Origin: Amphiduros pacificus
Lineage: Eukaryota; Annelida; Polychaeta; Phyllodocida; Hesionidae
Length of the DNA stretch: 64,000 bases
Reading direction: 5' to 3'
Assembly (NCBI GenBank): GCA_949316495.1
Contig: OX439001.1
Location: 34,835,523-34,899,522 of the forward strand
Shown: positions 13,101-21,948 of the stretch, piece after piece
Numbering within the stretch: position 1 is the stretch's first letter
Layout of the letters: each line of letters begins with the position of its first letter
Position numbers and translations under genes: made by a program
Notes under the pieces: model-generated
The model's database searches: none
Told to the model about the DNA's origin: nothing
Seen by the model: the letters and a program-made list of their open reading frames with translations, nothing else

Positions 13101-15301
13101 TAAATTGTGAATCTTGTCGCTTTAGAATGTTGAGATTTTAACCGTTTAACAATTTCACATCTTCAAGGCATGAAGTATGAGTATAGTTTAATATTAATCA
13201 CTATATCCCAATGCAGATCTAAGTCTTTCATAAAAAGGTATCGTTCCCAATAACGATCATAACATTCTGACCATAGTGATATTATGATTATTGATAAAAT
13301 TGGTCACAAGATATGCAGAAAACATATCATGCTCTTGGAAACAAATGTGAGAAAAATGTCTGAACAATATTATTTTGAGTTCATATATCTGGGATGTATT
13401 TACAAACATATTTATATGATGAGCACTATGAAATGATTTGCTTTCACCACGCAGTCCACCATTGTCAAAACTAGTGCTGCCACCAAGCGGCCACTTAGGG
13501 TACTTAGTTATTTTAACTGCTCATACCATGACTAGTTTGTGGACTGCCTCGATGATTGCTCTCAGTTGACTCATGTGTCTCCGACTGTGCCCTGTTGTAG
13601 CAATCCAGCGAGAGTGTTGATGTTGAACATGTTGATAGTCAAACCTCTGAATGTATTGTGAGTATTAAGGTGCACTTAAATCAATTTAGTAGCAGTAGTA
13701 TATTTACACAGTTTAACCTTTTATGTTGAGTGTATAGTTTAAGAGGCACCTTGTTCTATCATTGCTCTATCGTTGCTCATATAAATTATCCTGTATATAT
13801 ATGAACATTAAGATATTTTGGGCTAGTCTATCCTTTTTACCTTTATTTTATTTCATAGAATCTATTTCAACAAAATCACATTGTTAACATACAGTGTGGA
13901 CCAGAGACTAATCCAAACTTGACCTAATTACCTCTTTTAATTGAACAATTTCGGAGAATTCCACTTTCATTTTTTATAAACTGGCTCTCATTTTGTACAA
14001 ACTTGGATGTTTGCTCTCCAATTAAGTTAAGATAAATAGTTTGTCTGAGTAGGGTAAAAGGGTGCTAACAATCTCACAATTCTAATATTTTTTGTGAACC
14101 TTTTATTCCTGCATGTTTATACATACCATTTTGTCATTTCCTTACATTGCTTATATGATGTGTCCAAATCGATATATTACCTTCCAATTCAGTTCTTTTT
14201 GGTGCAGTATATGATTATTCCATTATTTTGCAGAGCTTTGAATTTATTACAATTGAATAAAAAGCAACAGAAAAATGTTATAATAACATATATAAATCAT
14301 AGAAATAATCACGCATACAATGACATTTTTATAATATCATATTTATCAAGAAAATAATCATGCATACGATGCCAGTTATTTGTATAGAATGTTGATTAGG
14401 TTAAATGTTTCTGCATACTTGCATGGCTGTGTTGGCATACATGGCATTATATGCCGAAGTGATATATAGTTATAATTTGCCGTTTTAATCTATTAATTCA
14501 TTCAATTATTCGATTCCTGTTTGAATACAGTCAGACCTCGCCGGACCGTCCCCCGATAATCCGGCATATCAATTACCGACAGTGATTTGGCTGCAACCAT
14601 TCTAATCTTTCTTTATTTGTATTCATTTGATGTCCGTTTCATCAAACCGTCAGACTCGTGAAACCGGCAGAATTATGTGTGACAGACCATGACGGACTGG
14701 CGGGGCTTGACTGTATTATTATCATAGTGTTGTCTCATGTATATTACTTAAAAGGTAATGCATTTCATGCAAGATGATTGCAATCAATAATGTCATGAAT
14801 TATTAATAACAAAATATAAAGAAAGGTTCTACTTTTCAGTCTGTAACGAAGAAAGTTGTACGCCGATATATATTTGAACGCCTTCAGCAAACAGTGAATA
14901 ATGAGGGTTTGTACCTTATTTTATTCAATTATCCATCCATATATTAAGATTCTCTGTGAAATTTGACATATAAGTTGATACAATTTAAGGATTGATTTAT
15001 TTAAACCAAAGTTAAATATCACAATTTTCTTTCCACAGGTGAGATCGACCATGTTCAACGCTCAGTCCAGGTTTTACAAGAAGATATGAAAGGTAAACAA
15101 AAAGACCTGGATTACATCGTAAACCAACAAAATCATATCCTGGAATCATTGAACAGTTTGAGAGATACTATAGGAGCGGATATAGATGGCGCTCATGTGT
15201 CGGATATGGGCGATCCGGGAGATGGCAGCAAGTTCCGCGCAAGTCTGAGGCGAAGGACTGCACCGATGCATCCGTTATCAGAAAGTGCAGAGGAATCCTG
15301 A
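392..15301 (+). CDS. TRPC: TRPC-type transient receptor potential cation channel (3' part of gene, 14 exons)
   Basis: Plasma-membrane, non-selective Ca2+/Na+ channel of the canonical TRP family, usually opened downstream of phospholipase C. The 14 exons join in frame to 865 residues and a TGA at 15299-15301; the N-terminus lies left of the window. In order, numbering from the first visible residue: ankyrin repeats (about 1-95); the family zinc site HxxxCxCxxC (H98, C102, C104, C107); linker helices with SRLNAYKG and LSSEDP; the pre-S1 motif [10 protein letters not shown]1-S4 (about 250-490); S5; pore helix [10 protein letters not shown] (556-565); S6 ending [12 protein letters not shown] box EWKFAR (621-626) followed by [13 protein letters not shown]; a CIRB-like basic helix [12 protein letters not shown] (about 759-770); and a coiled-coil tail. 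FGLSE and the S6 start resemble TRPC3/6/7 more than TRPC4/5, but this is a divergent invertebrate form. The usual LFW pore motif reads VFW. Family call is secure, subfamily is not. Confidence 0.95.
1059..1164 (+). repeat. (TG)n microsatellite
   Basis: About 50 TG dinucleotides, interrupted once by TA near 1073, inside the intron between exons a and b. The His-Thr reading frames on the minus strand here are artefacts of the repeat. Confidence 0.97.
1213..1386 (+). CDS. TRPC: TRPC exon b: linker helices
   Basis: Acceptor cgtacag before 1213, donor aag|gtatgg, phase 0 at both ends. Encodes 58 residues, [20 protein letters not shown] onward, matching the TRPC linker pattern (DYVVxLLD, followed by an ILN turn and LARLQLAI). 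Confidence 0.93.
1387..1779 (+). other. TRPC intron, no other feature
   Basis: AT-rich intron between exons b and c; only the splice signals are recognisable. Confidence 0.8.
1780..1944 (+). CDS. TRPC: TRPC exon c: pre-S1 and first hydrophobic helix
   Basis: Acceptor ttctgtag, donor aag|gtaaga, phase 0 at both ends, 55 residues. Contains [16 protein letters not shown], the strongly conserved TRPC pre-S1 motif, then the hydrophobic helix [20 protein letters not shown]. The 3' end of this exon and its donor are partly duplicated 61 bp downstream (see findings). Confidence 0.93.
2247..2511 (+). CDS. TRPC: TRPC exon d: S1 and S1-S2 loop
   Basis: Acceptor gtttgtag, donor tgtg|gtacgt, phase 0 in and phase 1 out. 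Begins [19 protein letters not shown], equal to the TRPC segment that follows pre-S1, then a hydrophobic stretch and a roughly 50-residue extracellular loop with two N-glycosylation sequons (NVT, NHT), ending at the start of S2 (ITIGIWIC). Confidence 0.9.
2712..2851 (+). CDS. TRPC: TRPC exon e: S2 end and S3
   Basis: Acceptor tttgcag, donor aag|gtacgc, phase 1 in and phase 0 out. Encodes [15 protein letters not shown] (S2 and the following loop) and the S3-like [20 protein letters not shown]. Confidence 0.9.
2852..3691 (+). other. TRPC intron, no clear feature
   Basis: AT-rich intron. Near 3340-3375 there is a small region able to form a short hairpin (gcagcg with cgctgc) around a gaggtacgaggtaccc motif. 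No SINE body or transposon end could be shown. Confidence 0.6.
3692..3791 (+). CDS. TRPC: TRPC exon f: S3-S4 linker
   Basis: Acceptor tgtttcag, donor cag|gtaagc, phase 0 in and phase 1 out. Encodes [20 protein letters not shown] and on to YWLVP. This is the region between S3 and S4, where TRPC proteins vary most, so identity rests on frame, phase and position. Confidence 0.82.
3939..4090 (+). CDS. TRPC: TRPC exon g: S4
   Basis: Acceptor attttcag, donor aaa|gtgagt, phase 1 in and phase 0 out. Encodes [10 protein letters not shown], then the conserved S4 and S4-S5 pattern: [33 protein letters not shown]. Confidence 0.94.
4226..4731 (+). repeat. 15-bp minisatellite, about 33 copies
   Basis: Tandem array of ggtgaatggtttata with variants (ggcgaatgg, ggtggatgg, acgtgaatgg) in the intron between exons g and h. 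Because 15 is a multiple of three, one frame stays open as a Gly-Glu-Trp-Phe-Ile repeat; this is not a gene. Confidence 0.95.
5020..5174 (+). CDS. TRPC: TRPC exon h: S5 and turret
   Basis: Acceptor actttcag, donor aac|gtgagt, phase 0 in and phase 2 out. Encodes [20 protein letters not shown] (S5, equal to the FKFMxxF pattern of TRPCs), LYWYYEP, and a charged extracellular turret rich in His and Lys. Confidence 0.93.
5491..5692 (+). CDS. TRPC: TRPC exon i: pore helix, filter and S6
   Basis: Acceptor ctcgtttag, donor act|gtgagt, phase 2 in and phase 0 out. Encodes the pore helix and filter ([10 protein letters not shown]) and S6 ([25 protein letters not shown]). It is visibly more GC-rich than the surrounding intron. 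The family LFW motif of the pore helix is VFW here. Confidence 0.95.
5693..7519 (+). other. First part of the 4.3-kb TRPC intron
   Basis: AT-rich intron sequence. It holds a candidate 6-nt microexon at 6329-6334 (separate entry), two copies of the nuclear-receptor monomer motif TCAAGGTCA on the minus strand (near 5982 and 6243), and a poly-C run around 7257-7272. No other coding sequence was seen. Confidence 0.6.
6329..6334 (+). CDS. TRPC: Candidate 6-nt TRPC microexon (Ser-Val)
   Basis: The bases tcagtg are bounded by a pyrimidine-rich tract ending aaacag and by a strong donor gtaaga. Inserted between exons i and j (both phase 0 here), it would add Ser-Val between S6 and the TRP box and keep the frame. 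This is inferred from splice signals only; a chance match is possible. Confidence 0.4.
7524..9120 (+). repeat. 15-bp minisatellite, over 100 copies, with higher-order repeats
   Basis: Array of ccatgattatctgac / gccatgattatctaa units. A marker block (gagctgagattatctgag then tcaagattaattgaccc) recurs at 7844, 8054 and 8489, spacings of 210 and 435 bp, so whole blocks of 14 and 29 units have been duplicated. The open frames with repeated His-Asp-Tyr-Leu are a by-product of the 15-bp period. Confidence 0.97.
9121..10002 (+). other. End of the TRPC intron, nothing recognised
   Basis: AT-rich sequence running up to the acceptor at 10001-10002. No coding signature, repeat unit or transposon end was seen. 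Confidence 0.65.
10003..10251 (+). CDS. TRPC: TRPC exon j: TRP box
   Basis: Acceptor tttgcag, donor cgg|gtgagg, phase 0 at both ends, 83 residues. Begins [20 protein letters not shown] (TRP helix with EWKFAR), followed by [18 protein letters not shown], both hallmark TRPC segments, then a Cys/Arg-rich stretch ([11 protein letters not shown]). The open frame continues to 10395, but the strong donor and the next in-frame exon favour an end at 10251. Confidence 0.95.
10838..10882 (+). CDS. TRPC: Candidate 45-nt TRPC cassette exon
   Basis: Bounded by acceptor tgtatggtag and donor gag|gtctgt. Exactly 15 codons without a stop ([15 protein letters not shown]), phase 0 at both ends, so it could be inserted between exons j and k without changing frame. 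The composition looks protein-like, but there is no homology support. Confidence 0.4.
10883..11751 (+). other. TRPC intron, nothing recognised
   Basis: AT-rich intron between exon j (or the candidate cassette) and exon k. A 62-codon open frame at 11431-11619 has no recognisable features. Confidence 0.65.
11752..11868 (+). CDS. TRPC: TRPC exon k: acidic cytoplasmic linker
   Basis: Acceptor tactgcag, donor aag|gtatgt, phase 0 at both ends, 39 residues starting [20 protein letters not shown] and ending MDNMDYK. It lies between the TRP box and the C-terminal helix, a region that is variable in TRPCs. Support comes from strong splice sites and frame continuity. Confidence 0.8.
11869..13600 (+). 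other. TRPC intron
   Basis: AT-rich intron with one candidate cassette exon at 13455-13499 (separate entry); otherwise nothing was recognised. Confidence 0.65.
13455..13499 (+). CDS. TRPC: Candidate 45-nt TRPC cassette exon with weak donor
   Basis: Preceded by gctttcaccacgcag and followed by gtactt, a weak donor. Gives 15 codons without a stop ([15 protein letters not shown]), phase 0 at both ends. Less convincing than the candidate at 10838 because of the donor. Confidence 0.25.
13601..13657 (+). CDS. TRPC: TRPC exon l: short acidic exon
   Basis: Acceptor cctgttgtag, donor att|gtgagt, phase 0 at both ends, 19 residues ([19 protein letters not shown]). Symmetric and short, so it could itself be alternatively spliced. 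Confidence 0.72.
13658..14839 (+). other. TRPC intron with a MITE
   Basis: AT-rich intron. It contains the TA-flanked inverted-repeat element at 14528-14713 (separate entry) and an 87-codon open frame at 14094-14357 with no recognisable features. Confidence 0.65.
14528..14713 (+). mobile_element. Pogo/Tigger-like MITE, about 186 bp
   Basis: Terminal inverted repeats: the left end reads cagtcagacctcgccggacc and the right end, on the other strand, cagtcaagccccgccagtcc. A TA dinucleotide flanks both sides (14526-14527 and 14714-14715), as expected for a Tc1/mariner-superfamily insertion. The cagt(c)...ccg ends resemble pogo/Tigger elements. It has no transposase and is non-autonomous. Confidence 0.8.
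14840..14906 (+). CDS. TRPC: TRPC exon m: CIRB-like helix
   Basis: Acceptor acttttcag, donor gagg|gtttgt, phase 0 in and phase 1 out. Encodes [20 protein letters not shown] and NE. The basic [12 protein letters not shown] matches the calmodulin/IP3-receptor-binding (CIRB) helix of TRPC C-termini (typical pattern xLVKRYVxQ). Confidence 0.88.
15039..15301 (+). CDS. TRPC: TRPC exon n: coiled coil and C-terminus
   Basis: Acceptor tttccacag, phase 1 in, ends at TGA 15299-15301. Encodes [20 protein letters not shown] and further heptad-like sequence ([15 protein letters not shown]), the TRPC C-terminal coiled coil, then a short Asp/Gly-rich and Arg-rich tail ending SAEES. No C-terminal PDZ ligand is evident. 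Confidence 0.9.
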
Positions 15302-17180
15302 TAAAAAACTTAACAAAATGACTGCTAGTTCAGAGGATAATATGTTATCGTCTATCATTTCCATATTGTTAAGCAATTTCATGATATTTTTTTTTCTATT
15401 TGAAGTTAATACGATGAAAAGGCATTGCTTAGTATTGATATTCGTATAGAACTGGTACGGCAATACACATAGCATTAGAAGTATCAACTGCTAAAAAGAC
15501 AGAGACGTGTATCACATATATATATGGAACATATATTGATGTTTGAGTTGCGTGCTTTGTTGAGATATTTTACGTTTCTTTTTCATGTTTTTTGGGGGTT
15601 TTATTTAGAAATTATTGATTTTAAGAAATCCTAATAGACTAATAGGTGGTTGTCTTAAGGAGCAGCAAGAAAATTGTCACGTGTTTTCTATATCTTGTTA
15701 TTATATGTGTCTGATATGCTTACCAATAACAGTGCCAAAGTTATGCAGAAACCTCAGTCCGGCCTCATCATATACATGATATATGTAGTTATATGTATGC
15801 AATATATTCAGCCTATCCTCTATCTGCGATATTAGCCTAAACACTTACTTCACATATTAAGTATAGATAACACTAATTGTTCATTTTATCATTCATTGCA
15901 TGTGTAGTTGGGATAGACGGGGACATTTCTTGTAAAATGAGTAGAGATGATTACTGGAATGCCAGATGTTGGCATGGTCTCCTTTTTATATATATATATA
16001 TATGTATACTAAAATGCACACAAACACTATACATTAGAAATATAGACATTGTGATCTCATTAGATGTTTAAGTAACATGGGTATCTCAGCTGAATATACT
16101 TACATTGTATATATATCGCGCAGAAAGTACTTGTTCAAATATATGTTTCTTTTTTCAAATGGCAATTTAATGAAGAGCTGTCATGAGACAATTTATTGAG
16201 TATTTATATATTGTAATTGACTTATTGATTTGTTTATCTATTTTTGATATCGTTCCCCATTCTGTGATGATGTTGTATTGTCATATAACTGTGAATGTAG
16301 AAAACTTTTGAATCATCTAATAGGTTAATCTTTGGTCCGATGCAATTGCAATGTTTCATTTATTTGAATATTTCAATTAACAAATGTGAAATTGGGCTTT
16401 CAATGAGTTAACTAACACTTTTAGTGTGTGAATCTTAGTCTATTTTCTATCAGTTAAGTAATCTGTATTTGAGTCGAAGAGTGAATAATTAAGTAGAAAG
16501 TAAAAGGAGTATGGTAAAACAAACTATGTACATTACCTCAGGATATGACTTTGCCTCTCTTGATCAAGTGCAATCATGGACTGATATAAAGATATGCAAA
16601 CAAAGATTATCGATAAAGAAGGGTTTGACCTTTTACTTGCAATGACTTGATTCATGCTGGTAGTATATATCCATAAATTGTCTCATTCAACCCAAGACGT
16701 GTTATGCTTCTACGGTAAAACTGTTTGTCTTTTAATCTATTCAAGTGGGATGTATCATAAGGAATGATATTGTGTAACTGGCAATCATTTTATAATGCAT
16801 TTCAAACGTTTTCTATTCTTTTATTTTTTTCTTTTGGCATCAGACATTTCCATTCCGTTATATATGTAGGAAAAATCTCGGTGTTCTTTCCACAGCCCTG
16901 ATTCTAGTTTAAATCGTCACCTTAGTAATTGAATACTAAAAAAGATTAGATTCTCTTTCAGTAAATAAAGGGAAACTTTGCCTTAAAATGATTTATTTTA
17001 GAGGATTTCTTGAAAGCTGCTCGACATTCGTTGCATTGTGTTCAGACTCAAATAGACCATAATACTACAATACTCTTTATCTCCTAAATGTTTTAATATC
17101 ACTATTAATCATCCAGATACTGTTAATTGGACACATTTGTTGATGTAAATATGTAAACAAGGAGTGTAAATAAATGACAG
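15302..17180 (+). other. TRPC 3' UTR and downstream flank
   Basis: AT-rich non-coding DNA after the TRPC stop. The first canonical AATAAA that I see on this strand is at 16964-16969, the next at 17169-17174, giving a possible 3' UTR of about 1.7-1.9 kb. Small open frames here have no recognisable features. Confidence 0.5.
16964..16969 (+). terminator. Possible TRPC polyadenylation signal
   Basis: AATAAA followed 60-80 bp later by T/G-rich sequence (ttcgttgcattgtgttc). First canonical hexamer after the stop. A second AATAAA lies at 17169. Transcript ends are not shown by sequence alone. Confidence 0.35.
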
Positions 17181-17246
17181 GAAATGTAAATATAGAAACC
17201 GGAAGTTAATGTGATTCTGGCAAGGTTCAAGTGCACTGGCATTCTG

Positions 17247-17260
17247 CCGGTAGAGGGCGC
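17247..17260 (+). promoter_or_regulatory. CTCF-like motif 1
   Basis: ccggtagagggcgc matches the core CCASYAGRKGGCRS at 13 of 14 positions. It lies between the two convergent genes. Confidence 0.45.
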
Positions 17261-20200
17261 TTCGAGTGCACTTTGTGATAATGGACTGTGCCTGATAGAT
17301 TAAAAGTGGTTATTTTATGCCTTCATTGCAATCAAGCCAGTCTCATTTATGTTACTGATCATGAAGGTTTTTTCCTTTATTATTGTATTATTATTTGCAA
17401 AAGAATGTATAAGGTATAAGAATATCTAGCCTGAGATCTTTTCAGTACATTTATCTTCCAAATAATTTAAAGCATCTTTTATATGAGGCTGGAATAAGGT
17501 CACCAACGATAACAATATTCTGGGGACTCTTAAAGCTGAAATACCTTCTACTTCTTAGTTAAGAATACGTACTTTCTAAGGCTTATAATATTATTGAGTG
17601 AATAGTCCCCTGAAATAGAGATCGCATGTTGCCTAACTGAAAGTATTTGATGTCAAGTTCCCCGCTGATTCTTCTGTGTTGTCCGAGTGATTACTATGTG
17701 GAATATGACAGATTATCAGGGACCGTTAAAGTAAATGAAGGTTGAGATTGTCTTGAACTATTTATAAATGTACTTGTACTTTAAATAATAACTTATGAAT
17801 GCAAACTATCACCTATTAATAATTCTTTTAGAAGAAAAACAATTCCTAATAAAATATAGAAATACCAAAACCTCATGACTTCTCTCCATTTTGTCTTACT
17901 AAAAAGTATTTAGGTTTTGTTTAAAAAATATTATTGATTCCAGGCATTTTAAGTTGCTGAATTCTCAGGTAATGGTACCAAAACCTAAAGGAAAAATGGT
18001 ATAATAGAATTACTGATCCAACTAGATTGACCATTCTCTGGACAAAATAAAAATGTTCTTTGTAATATGTATTCTTAATGTGGTCTAAAAAGCGTGCTGG
18101 AAGTGTACGCTTGTCTGAGTGTCACACCGTTGTGTGTGTGTGATGTGTTTTTTTTCACAAGAAGATATAGCTCACTTTTGAGGTGAAACACTTGTTTGAG
18201 TTTCGTTAACTATGATATTTAACCAAAGGAGTAATTTATATAAAACAAAGGGTTTGTGAAGGTTCCATAAAGTCTATGACAGTCATTAATATCCACCGAA
18301 TCCAACACTGATAAGTTCTGTTTCTTCAGTGACATTAAGGCAGGAAAGAATATTCTCTTAGCTGGAATTGCTTTATTAAGATTCTAAGGTTCTCAGGAAC
18401 CTTGGACTTCCAGACTCCTAGGTTTTTATTGACCTTGACCGGGTCATTCAGTTGCCTTCATGATCGCACCAATTTTGACTGGAAGAAGCTTAGCTATAGC
18501 ATTTTGCCACCAGGTGGCACTGAATATCACACCATTTAACTGCCGTGTTCCGAGGATATAGTGTTCGGCATTGAGACAAAATGTTTCTTTCAAAGACATC
18601 TCCACATTTATACAATATTAGGATGACTATTATATCCAATTAAGGCATTGAAACGCAATTCTGGATAAATGGATTTTCAAGCATATATATGGATGTTGCA
18701 TCTGGCAGAGTTTAACCAATTTGTCTCATTATGTATTTGTTTAAGGCCCCAATTATGAAGCAATCTCAGTATTGCTCTGATGAATGGTCTGGTAATATTT
18801 GAGTATGGAGATGCCTTTCGCAAGTTGTGTTATGTCTCTGGTTTAGACATTAAGTCATGCATATAGCCTGCCTTCATATAGATATGTATACCTTGAGGTT
18901 GTCAATGCATGGGATGAACATGTCACCGTGTACCACCAGTACGGCGATACTACTAGTATCTGTTTGTAAGTAATAAATGACATCCATAAGTAATTATTTC
19001 AACTATTAATTCAGTTTTTATATATTTTAACACTGTTATGCTATCCTAAATTAACATAGAACAAAATTCATCAAAATATCAATGATTGATTTAATGCCAT
19101 GGTACAGTTCCTTGTGTAATATTATATTTAAGCATCAGCCTTCCTGCACAACCAAGTTAAGTACATTTTTTAAAATATCCACTCCACTTTCCTTTATATT
19201 CCTCATGAAATATGAGTTTTCAAATATTCAACAATTAGTCATTATCAATGGAAAAGGAATTATTTAATAACTTCGGTAGTCCTTGTACTATTGTCTTACA
19301 ATATGCGTTAGTTCATTCAGAGATTTGTTGCCCAATATTTGACCAATCTTTTTTCTCACAAACAATTTTGCCGCTGACACAATACATTTGTGAACCTGTG
19401 AATGCATTCGCGCCTCTGCACTACTCAACCTTTCAATATCCCACACCGATTCCATACCAAAGGTTTTCCCCTCAAAGTTTGGTATTTTATCTTCGGCAAA
19501 TCACACATGATGGACCCATAATGTGATGATTCATGACAATTCCTAATGACTCGTTATGACAGTTACACAATCTTTGCTGTGAACCTTTGACCCCTATTTT
19601 CTAGACGATGTACGTGGTCAATTAATAAAATTGAGCGATAATGGGATACATCTACCATTGAAAGGTGTTTAAGCCCATTTAGAAAAGTGTAAGGGACTAC
19701 AAAGTGGGTTGGTGCTACGTGACATTTGTTGTCTCATATTGTTAATTTGACATGGGTGGAATTCAAAGATGTCACACATCTAGGTGTTTCATCTTTCTCA
19801 ACGAGGATTGAAAAGCCACAAAGAGGTCTCTGAGGTGAAATAATCTCATCAGGGATTGCAAAGGGGTCACTACAACATGGCTTAGGGCTGAGGAATGCTC
19901 TTGACATTAAGTATTTTCCAAAACCTGACCAAAGGGTATGGAACTTTCGCATCAACATTGGTTCAATTATTTAGACATGGTTGTTCATCTAAAAAGGCTT
20001 TTACTTCATGCTTTCTTTTAGCAAGAATATGTAACTTTTACCCCAATTAAAATATTTAGATACTTTGTCACCTCTATCTGAATAAGTCGTTCTAAATAGT
20101 TCAGGATAACAGTATAGTGAAGAGTAGAAAGGTGTAAATGAAGATGGAAATTCTCTCTGTCAGAGATCCAAATTTCTTCCAAGGTTATTTTTATTTATGC

Positions 20201-20335
20201 GATGAGTATTCTGCGTTCTTCAGTTTGTAGGACGTCTGTCTCTCATGCAAGAGTCTGGGGTTCAAAAAGTATCTTAGTCAATTTGCATGTCTGAAAAGGT
20301 AGAATACTGCTATTGAGTTTGTGTTGACTGTGTCA
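17261..20335. other. Intergenic DNA between convergent genes
   Basis: Apart from the CTCF-like site at 18507, nothing is recognised. Two small open frames (19248-19526 on +, 19734-19958 on -) have fairly protein-like composition but no recognisable domain. Confidence 0.55.
18507..18520 (+). promoter_or_regulatory. CTCF-like motif 2
   Basis: ccaccaggtggcac matches CCASYAGRKGGCRS at all 14 positions, in the same orientation as the motif at 17247. Confidence 0.5.
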
Positions 20336-21948
20336 TTTGAATGTGGGCGAGTCTTCTGCAAAAATCCAAATCATCCATTGGACACTTTGTCAACAAACTT
20401 TGTTCAGCTGACCAGTGCAAACATCTGCTTAGTATAGTTTTTCTAACAGTGGGGCACCCTAAATTGGGACAATGGAGTGGTTTGGCTTACAGAGCCCTGT
20501 TTGTCCATTAATGTTTGTCCAATGGTACAGGCCTAACACCCTGACAGACCACAATAGAGGTCACATGATTGTATACATGTAGCCACCTGGTGGTCAAAGG
20601 AGTACAGGCAGTACTTGGCATTTTCAGCAAAACACAAAAACCATGGTCAATGTATTTTGGTTGATTTTAGTGAGATGGCTTAATTGTATAACAGTTTCAT
20701 GGCCACATGTCATTTAAGCATACCCCAAACCTCTGTAATGCTTTAAGCGAATATACCTGATTTTTTTTAATGAAACATTTCAGTCAGGAACAGTCGCGGG
20801 GATTAAAAAGTTGAATGGGGAGACCAGGGGGATGCATTTAAACCACTCTCTCTGCAATAGCTCAGATAATCAATGTTCGTGAATCAATAAATATAATCTA
20901 AAGTTCTCCAAGGGAATGATTTTCTATTTAGAGAATCTGTTTCAAAATTTCTCATTTCAACTGATACAAGATAGAGAAAAAAACGGTTATTCACCTCCTA
21001 TAGATTTTGTTATATTTCATTTACATCTAATATCAGAAGAAATGCATCGTTATTTGGATGGCTTCGTGCCCAAAAAAGGATTTCTAATTAGGAAATAGAA
21101 TTGGTTTGTGGGCATGTTTATTATAGGACTTCTTATAATTGGGACATTGTGGAGCGCATGCGTGTGAAACAAAGACATGTCATTATCAAACTGTGGAGAT
21201 AAAAGTGTTAAGAATATAACATTTTCTTGTCAAAAGTTGAATAACGAGATAATCTCATATTTAGAAATACTGACATGCTTAGCAATCCATCCATTTAAGA
21301 GATAAATATCAAACTTATTTTTTTTTTTTTAATATTTTGGGTTTGTGGGAAGGGAGGTTAAATGTGTGTTGTTTTTTTATTATTTGTTTAGCCCATAGCT
21401 ATTAGCAATCTCACAAATGTGGCTGAAATAGATTAATAGTCTGGAGACATTGAATTGGAAATATTTATCTGAAGCAAGCATACTTTTTCTCTTCTGCAAC
21501 GTTCCTATTTCATCTCAAACATGTAATTTCGGCATCAATTGCGCAATTCCCACTGAGAAGAATGCCTAAAGCATCCATGAAATAAGAGGGGTTACAGGCA
21601 ATTATACATAGATTAGGGGTATGCTTAAATGATATATGGCCTAGAAACTGTGATAAAAGCAAGCTATCTCACTTAGATCAACCAAAATACACCAACCATG
21701 GCTACATTTTCCTGACAGTACTGGCTGTACTCTTGTTACCGCTATGTGGTCACATGTGTACAAGCATGTGACCTCTATTGACGTTTGTTAGGTCAGTACC
21801 AATGGGCAAACATTAATGGACAAACAGGCCTACGTTTGCACTAGATCACTGGTCAGCTGAACAAATTTTGTTGACAAAGTATCTAATGGATGACTAGGAT
21901 TTTAGCAAAAGATTCATCTACTTTCAAATGGCACAGAAATGAATCTCG
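20336..21948. repeat. Large imperfect inverted repeat (arms about 350-410 bp, spacer about 850 bp)
   Basis: The arm 20336-20745 matches the reverse complement of 21600-21948 almost throughout: both contain ctttgtcaacaaa, ttgttcagctgaccagtg, gtttgtccattaatgtttg, caatagaggtcacatg, tgtattttggttgat and catttaagcatacccc. The left arm has about 65-70 extra bases around 20437-20503. The arms have diverged, so the structure is old. No transposase frame lies in the spacer. Confidence 0.85.
20583..20594 (-). promoter_or_regulatory. Partial CTCF-like core in the left arm
   Basis: On the minus strand reads ccaccaggtggc, a perfect CTCF core, but the two following consensus positions do not fit. The matching place in the right arm (near 21740) has lost the motif. 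Confidence 0.25.

Noticed and set aside
19734-19958. Minus-strand 74-codon intergenic frame
   Set aside because: Reads somewhat like protein (CCSDPFAIPDEII), but no domain, splice site or neighbour supports a gene.
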